DNA of 64,000 bases from Bombus terrestris (lineage: Eukaryota; Arthropoda; Insecta; Hymenoptera; Apidae). The position numbers and the translations under genes were made by a program. The notes beneath the pieces are model-generated. The model searched no databases. It saw nothing but the letters and a program-made list of their open reading frames with translations, and was not told where the DNA came from. The stretch spans positions 2,161,501 through 2,225,500 of the forward strand of contig NW_025963548.1 in the NCBI RefSeq assembly GCF_910591885.1, in the 5' to 3' direction. Shown in pieces: positions 57,676-64,000 of the stretch (position 1 is the first letter of the stretch; each line of letters begins with the position of its first letter).

Positions 57676-58887
57676 ATAGCATCGGCGCACGCAGCACACA
57701 GCGGCGAGGCGAACGAGATAAGTAATAATGAAGTAATGTGGCTATTAGATAGCGGTTGCATAGATCACATAATTAATAACGTAAATTATTTCGATAAATC
57801 TATTGACCTTAAAGAACCGGTAAATATATATTTAGGCGATAACAGATCGATAAAGGCAACAAAAGTAGGGAATGTTATAAGTTATTTTGAAGCATTTGGA
57901 AAGCAAAATGAAATAAATATGAACAATGTTTTTTACGCGAAAGAAATGTCCGCAAACTTGATTAGTTTAGGCAAGTTAACAGATAATAAAAACACGGTTA
58001 TTTCAAAAGGAAATATTGCAAAAGTAATAGATGAGGACAATAAGCTTACAGCGGTAGCGGTTAAAGAAAAGGGAACATATAGAATGAAAAGTATATTGAA
58101 AGGGAAGGAGCACTTAGCAAACAGCGCCGAACGTAGTGGTATGAGTAAAAAGGAAAGATGGCATAGGATGTTAGGACACGTAAATTTTAAATATTTAAAT
58201 ATCTTGGTTAAAGAGCAGCTAGTTACTGGTATACCGAAAGAATTTGAGAAGGAATTTTTGAAATATAGGTTGTGTATAGAAAGTAAAATGCACAATTTAC
58301 CATTCAAAAATAATCGAACCAAGGCTAGGGAGATAATGGAAATTATTCATACGCTCGTGTGCGGTCCCTTTAAGACTACCGGATTCAATGAAGAGAAATA
58401 TTTCATCTCATTTATCGATGATTATAGCAAAATAGCTAGAATTTATTGTATAAAATCAAAGGGTGAGGTCTTTGATTGTTTCGTACAGTTTGTAAATGAA
58501 GCCGAGAATTTAACGGGCAAGAAGATAAAAATATTGAGATGTGATAATGGAAAAGAGTATTTGAATAATCGAATTTATAAATTTGCTAGGGATAAAGGTA
58601 TCAGAATAAATAATTGCCCAACCTACGTACATGAATTAAACGGGACAGCAGAAAGGTATAATAGAACAGTTATGGACATGGCGCGTTGCTTGTTAGCGGA
58701 AGCGAAAGTACATAAAAGGTACTGGCTGGAAATAGATTGGACAGCGGTATACTTGAAGAATCGAATACTGGCAAATACTATAGAGAGAAAGACACCATTT
58801 GAAATATTCTTCGGGAGAAAACCAAGTGTTGAAAATCTACATCTATATGGAAGTAAAGTTTTTGTAAGAAGAAAAGAGAGTTTCTAA
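57676..58887 (+). pseudogene. pol: Copia protease and integrase (right arm)
   Basis: Protease WLLDSGCIDHI keeps its Asp (57748-57750). GAG-pre-integrase RWHRMLGHVNFKYL and the integrase core (FIDDYSK, RCDNGKEY, GTAERYNRT) follow. The frame ends at KVFVRRKESF because of an 8-bp deletion relative to the central copy. Confidence 0.9.
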
Positions 58888-58906
58888 ATGGGATAAGAAG
58901 GCAGAT

Positions 58907-59485
58907 ATGGGAATTTTGTTAGAATATAGTGAAGTAGGTTACAGAGTCTTATTAGGTAGGAAAATAACAATAGCGAGACATGTAGAGGTCATAGGAACAG
59001 ACACAAAATGTATCGGCGTTGCGGAAAATTCATTCGATAAAGATAACGATGACATTGAGGATAATGATTTATTGGTAAACATGAATAAGGAAGAGTTAGA
59101 AAGTAGGGAAGATGAAAATGATAACAGTCTTGAAAGCTTAAACATCCCTAGAAGATCTACACGTAATAAGAGAACTCCAGTAAGATATCCAGAAAAAGGA
59201 AACATTAGTGAAATCCATGCAAATTATTGTAGTGTAGATATCCCTTGTACATTTGAGGAGGCGATTTGTTGTGAAGATAGTGAAGATTGGAAACAAGCTA
59301 TGAATAAGGAAATAGAATGTCTTTATAATAATAAAACTTGGAAATTGGTAGAAAGGGTAAAAGGCAAAGACGTATTAGATGTAAAATGGGTTTACACGAG
59401 AAAATCAGATGACAGGTATAAGGCTAGATTAGTGGTAAGGGGATTCCAACAAAGGAGCATAGCCGATGACATATACTCCCCATAG
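58907..59485 (+). pseudogene. pol: Copia integrase linker and RT N-terminus (right arm)
   Basis: Acidic linker, PRRSTRNKRTP and the RT entry WVYTRKSDDRYKARLVVRGFQQ. It ends at DDIYSP where about 20 bp are missing. Confidence 0.88.
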
Positions 59486-60636
59486 GGGTTATGAGACATA
59501 TTGTTGTCAAAATGGATTAATTATTGAGCAAATGAATGTAGAAACTGCTTTTTTAAATGGTGAAGTAACCTCGGAGGTATATGTAAATCAACCAAAGGGA
59601 TATGCGGACGGAACGAATAGAGTTTGTAAACTATCGAAAGCGCTTTATGGGTTAAAAGAAAGTCGAAGGGAGTGGTATGAGTGTCTTAATAAGTATGTGA
59701 CGAGATTAGGTTTTAAGGAGAATAACATAGAGTTGTGCCTATATATACATGGAGAGGGAGAAAATGTTGTTTATTTGCTAATGTATGTAGACGATTTGCT
59801 AATTTGTAGTAAAAATAAAAGGAAGATACAAAGGGTAAAGAAGTTATTAACTAATAGATTTGAAATGAAAGATTTAGGTGAAGTCAAAGAATATCTTGGA
59901 ATAAATATAGACTATGATTATTTCAAAAATGAAATAAGATTAAGCCAAAAGAAATACATTGAATCATTAGCAAACAAATGTAAGTTACAAAATAGCAAAT
60001 TGTACTGTACACCTATGGAGACCAACTTAAAAATTGAAAAAGCTGAGATAAATAGAGAGGATATTGGATACAAAAATTTAATTGGCGCATTGTTGTATGT
60101 TAGTGTAAATACCAGACCCGATATAAGTTATAGTGTGAATTATTTGAGTAGATTTCAAGATTGTTGTAATGAGACACATTTTAAATATGCTTTGCGAATA
60201 TTGAAATATTTGTACCGGACTAGAGATTTAAGATTAGATTATAAAAGGAATGAAAAATGTGAAACGATAGATTGTTATGTGGACGCTGATTGGGCAGGAG
60301 ATCATTTAGATAGGAAATCGACTTCTGGATATGTAATTATATTGAATGGAAATGTAATTGGTTGGAAGTCTAAAAAAACAAAGGTGTGTGACAAAAGCCT
60401 CGATGTATGCAGAGTATGTAGCTCTATCGGAAGCGGTGAGTGAATTAATGTCTATTAGGGAAATTATGAAAATCTTCAATGTAAATCTAGACGATAACCC
60501 TGTAAAAATTTATGAGGATAACTCTGGAGTGATAAGTATAGCAAAGCACGGAAATTTTACAAAAAATTCTAAACACATTGAAGTTCATTACCACTATGTT
60601 CACGAGTGCTTAAAGGAGAACAAGATAAACATTTAA
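59466..60636 (+). pseudogene. pol: Copia RT and RNase H (right arm)
   Basis: RT with YVDD at 59784-59795, then RNase H (DCYVDADWAGDH). One extra A in the run near 60373 shifts the C terminus to the frame 60358-60636 (YAEYVALSEAVSEL, KHIEVHYHYVHEC). Same lesions as the left arm. Confidence 0.9.
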
Positions 60637-60833
60637 AGTAATTACAGGCGAAAATACTGCGGATATTTTTACGAAGGCAATGTGTACAGAGAGAGAAATT
60701 CGAAAGGTTCAGGTCATGGATGAATGTAAACTAAGAGAAATGTAGATAAAGCAATAAGTGTCAAAGTTTCTGTTACGTAATTCGTCAAAGCATGTAAATA
60801 CGATTAAGTGTACAGTATAAATGTAAGGAGGCG

Positions 60834-61078
60834 TGTTAGGAACATGATACATTTAAACTGTACATGTAAATGTGCGCGTAAGCGTCAGAGGACGTCCAGG
60901 CCTTAGTTGGGACAAAAGACAAGAGTCAGGCGTTAGAAGTATCTGGAGGAGCCGGTTGACAACAAGCGTGCGTGCTAGTAGCATTTCGAGGTCTTTAGAG
61001 TATATGTTATATGTATAACAGTTGTGTGCTAAATAAAGGGAATTATTTGTATTTCCGAATCCATTGTATATCTTTTCA
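60834..61078 (+). repeat. Copia 3' LTR (right arm)
   Basis: 245 bp, reverse copy of 9723-9967. It is followed by ATTCC and satellite sequence. Confidence 0.92.
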
Positions 61079-64000
61079 ATTCCTGAACATGCAAAATTGC
61101 ATTTTGGCAGGTTTTGGCAGAGACCAGAGTTGACATAGCTCAAACAAACTGATGAGTAATGTAGCTGTAGCAAATGTAGAGTATAAGGCGTATCGAATTG
61201 TCGACATATGTGCAAAACAAGCGGAGAGACTTTGAAAGCAATATTTAAGCATTAATAGCAAAAACTGCAATTATGCTAGAATTTACAGGGTCCAGAGTTG
61301 GCATAGCATAAACCGGCTGATTTGGCATCAGATGTGGAATATAAGGCGCATTGTATGGCCAACGTTTCTGCAAAACAAGCGGAGATACCTCGATTCGAAT
61401 ATGTAAGCATTAATATCCAAAACTGCAGTCACACTGGATTTCACCGAGTCCAGTCTTGACAATGTGCAAACTGTCTGATGTGTGCTGTATTTGGCAGCAA
61501 ATGTGGAGTATAACATGCATCCTATTGTGAACATACTTACTATGAAGACGGAGATACATTCACTTGAATATTAGGCTTGAATGTGCAAAACTACAAATAC
61601 GCTGGATTTGACTCGTTCCGTATTTAACATGGCTTAAACCAGATGAAGCGCCCAGTGTATGGCAGTCGATGTGGAATATAACGCGCACCGTTTTGTCGAC
61701 ATATCTGCAACAGAAACTGAGTCACGTCGATCTGAGTATTGCACACTGATCATGCATTACTGCATTTACGCTTGATTTCACGGGGTCCGGATTTGACATA
61801 GCGCAAACCAGATGATGTGAGCTGTATTTAGTAGCAACTACGGAGTATAAAGCGCATCGAACTTTCCACATATCTGCAATCGAAACGGAGATTAGTTGAT
61901 TTGATTATTTAGGTTTGATAATGCAAAACTGCAGTTGCGTTGGGTTTGACCGGACCAGAGTGGACACAGCGCTAATTGGTTGATATTGGTTTAATTTGCA
62001 AGAAATGTGGAATACAAGGCAAATCGTATTGTCGACACATTTCCAACAGTAACGGAGATGCGTGGATTTGAATATATAATAATGTATATGAAAAACTGCA
62101 ATTACGCTGGATTTGTCGGTGATCGGAGATGACATAGTTTAAATCGAATGATGTGCACTGTATTGGCAGCAAATGTAAAGTATAACCTGATTCGAATTGT
62201 CGGCATATCTGTAACAGAATCATAGATACGTTGATTTGAATATTTATGCACGAATTTGCAAAACTGCAATTACGCGGGTTTGACACGGGCCAGAGTTGAC
62301 ATAGCGCCAGCCCACTAATGTGCGCTGTATTTGGCAGCAAATATGGAGTGGATGTCGGCACATATGCTATAGAGGCGGAGACACATTGATCTGAACGTTT
62401 ATGCCTGAGTATGCAAAACTACAATTACGCTGCACTTCACAGGGTCCAGAATCGACATAGCCCAAAGCAGCTGATGTGTGCAGTATTTGGCAACAATTTT
62501 GGCGTATAACACGCTTTACGTTGTCGGCATATCTGCAACGGAAGCGGAGATACGTTGATTAGAATATTTCAGCCTGAATATGCAAAGCTGAAACGACGTT
62601 GGATTTATCGGAGAACAGAGATGACATAGCTCAAAGCAGCTGATGTGGGCTGTATTTGGCAGCAACTGTGGAGTATAAGATGCATCGAGTTCTCAGCATG
62701 TGTGCTATAAAAGAGGAGAAAAGATGATTCAAATATCTGAGACCGAATATGTAAAACGGCAATTACGCTGCATGTACAAGGTCCAGAGTTGACACAGCTC
62801 AAACCGGATCGTGTTCACTGTATCTGGCAGCAAATGTGGAGTGTAGCGTGCATCGTATTTCCGACATACATAATATGTATACAGCTAATAACAGCGCAAT
62901 GTTTTCTAATGGAGGATTCAGCCTATGTAAGCAAAACTGCAATTCCATTGGATTTCACAGGATACACAGATGACATAGCAAAAACTCTCCGATGTTTGCT
63001 AAATTTGGGAGCCAATGTGGAGTATAACACACAGAAATTCATCGTCATATCTGCATTAGAAACAGAGATACGTAGATTTGAATATTTAGGCCTGAATATG
63101 CAAAACTGCAATTTCGCTGGATTTCACACGGTCCAGAGTTAACTTAGCGCCAGCCCACTGATGTGCGCTCTATTTGGCAGCAAATGTGGAGCTACCGCGC
63201 ATAGCATTTTCGACATATATCCAATACCAGTGCGGCTACGTTCTAACGAGTAATTCAGCCTTAACATGCAAATCCGCAATTACATTGGCTTTTACAGCGT
63301 TCACAGTTGAAAAGTCGCATCCTGGATGATGCGCGCTGTATTTGGTAGTAAATGTGGAATACAACTTGCATAGTATTGTCGACATATCTGTAATAGGAAC
63401 GAAGATACCTTCATTTGAATATTTAAGCCTGAATATGCAAATTTGCAATTACACAGAATTTGATCGGGTCCAGAGTTGACGTGGCACAAACCGGCTGATT
63501 TGGCAGCATATGTGCAGTATTATGCGCATCGAATGCTCGTCATTTGAGCTCTTGAGGCGTAGATGCGTGGATTTCAATATTTCAGACTGAGTATGCAAAA
63601 CTGCAAATACGCTGGATTTGACACGATCCAGAATTGACATTGCGCAAAGTGGCAGATATGCGCTGTATAGGTTTATTTGAACATTTAGGCATGAATATGG
63701 GAAACTACAATCATGCCGGCTTTGACTGAAACCAGAGAGGACATAACGGAAACAGGCTGGTGTGCGCTGCATTTGGCAAGAAATGTGGGGTACAAGTCAC
63801 ATCGAATTCTCGACATATTTGCCACAAAAACGGAGATACGCTGATTTGATTATTCGTGCATGAGTATCCCAAATTGCAATTGCGCTGGATTTAACAATGG
63901 TCAGAAACGGCATAGCGCAAACCGGCTGATGAGCAATACATTTGGCAGTACGACGCTAACTCGAATTGTGGACATATCTGCAACGGAATCGGAAATAGCT
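61079..64000 (-). repeat. ~168-bp satellite (right arm, outer block)
   Basis: About 17 reversed monomers matching 6801-9722. It continues past the window end. Short open frames are shared repeat by-products and no gene is seen. Confidence 0.9.

Larger units (their letters stand above)
49069..61078 (+). mobile_element. Ty1/copia retrotransposon, right-arm copy, with nested gypsy
   Basis: LTRs 49069-49313 and 60834-61078, with target duplication ATTCC at 49064-49068 and 61079-61083 (the reverse of GGAAT in the left arm). The gypsy at 50305-57675 splits it at the same base as in the left arm, so the nested insertion predates the inverted duplication. Confidence 0.95.
46929..64000 (-). repeat. 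Right arm of giant inverted repeat
   Basis: Reverse complement of 6801-23866 with the same order of satellite, copia, nested gypsy, satellite, spacer S2, monomer and repeat A fragment. The right end at 64000 equals 6801, so the arm continues outside the window. Differences confined to one arm are listed under the genes. Confidence 0.92.

Noticed and set aside
1..64000. Assembly hairpin artefact as the explanation of the inverted repeat
   Set aside because: The arms carry different private substitutions and indels, and the centre contains unrelated sequence. A library or assembly mirror would give identical arms. Long reads are still needed for proof.

Overview
The window is repeat-dominated eukaryotic DNA, most likely from an insect genome and plausibly hymenopteran. 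The basis is arthropod-type Ty3/gypsy, errantivirus-like and Ty1/copia retrotransposons, primer-binding sites matching eukaryotic tRNA 3' ends, a TATA plus TCAGT initiator of arthropod type, and a decayed copy of the eukaryotic mRNA cap methyltransferase CMTR1. The species cannot be named from the sequence. No bacterial genes, operons or CRISPR arrays are visible. No host gene in the window looks fully intact.

Layout. 1-4990: an old gypsy element (+), cut by the window edge. 4992-9722: the tail of an LTR-like repeat, an F-box gene copy, and an array of diverged ~168-bp satellite monomers. 9723-21724: a copia element (-) inserted in the satellite and itself carrying a gypsy/errantivirus-like element with env (13126-20488). 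21725-24727: more satellite, a minisatellite spacer and a complete copy of the LTR-like repeat. 24820-29862: a second F-box copy and second satellite array. 29863-35841: a second copia (-) holding two solo LTRs. 35850-38350: CMTR1 pseudogene. 39318-39595: fragment of a non-LTR (R1/jockey-type) reverse transcriptase. 39640-46928: satellite and a third F-box copy in reverse orientation, the F-box being split by the youngest gypsy (41169-46775). 46929-64000: a reverse-complement copy of 6801-23866, including the copia with its nested gypsy.

Two nested levels of duplication organise the window. A composite unit (LTR-like repeat, F-box gene, satellite, copia, satellite, spacer) recurs directly with a spacing of about 19.6 kb between F-box starts. 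On top of that, 6801-23866 and 46929-64000 form a giant inverted repeat with arms of at least 17 kb, and the outer end of the right arm runs off the window. Arm-specific lesions suggest the arms are real, separately evolving copies.

Target-site duplications and preserved empty sites give a relative history: satellite/F-box unit, then copia insertion (TSD GGAAT; empty site kept near 40070), then direct duplication, then gypsy insertion into copia (TSD CTAT; empty site kept at 34218-34230), then inverted duplication. The gypsy at 41169-46775 (TSD ACCG) is a separate and, judged by its LTRs, the most recent insertion.
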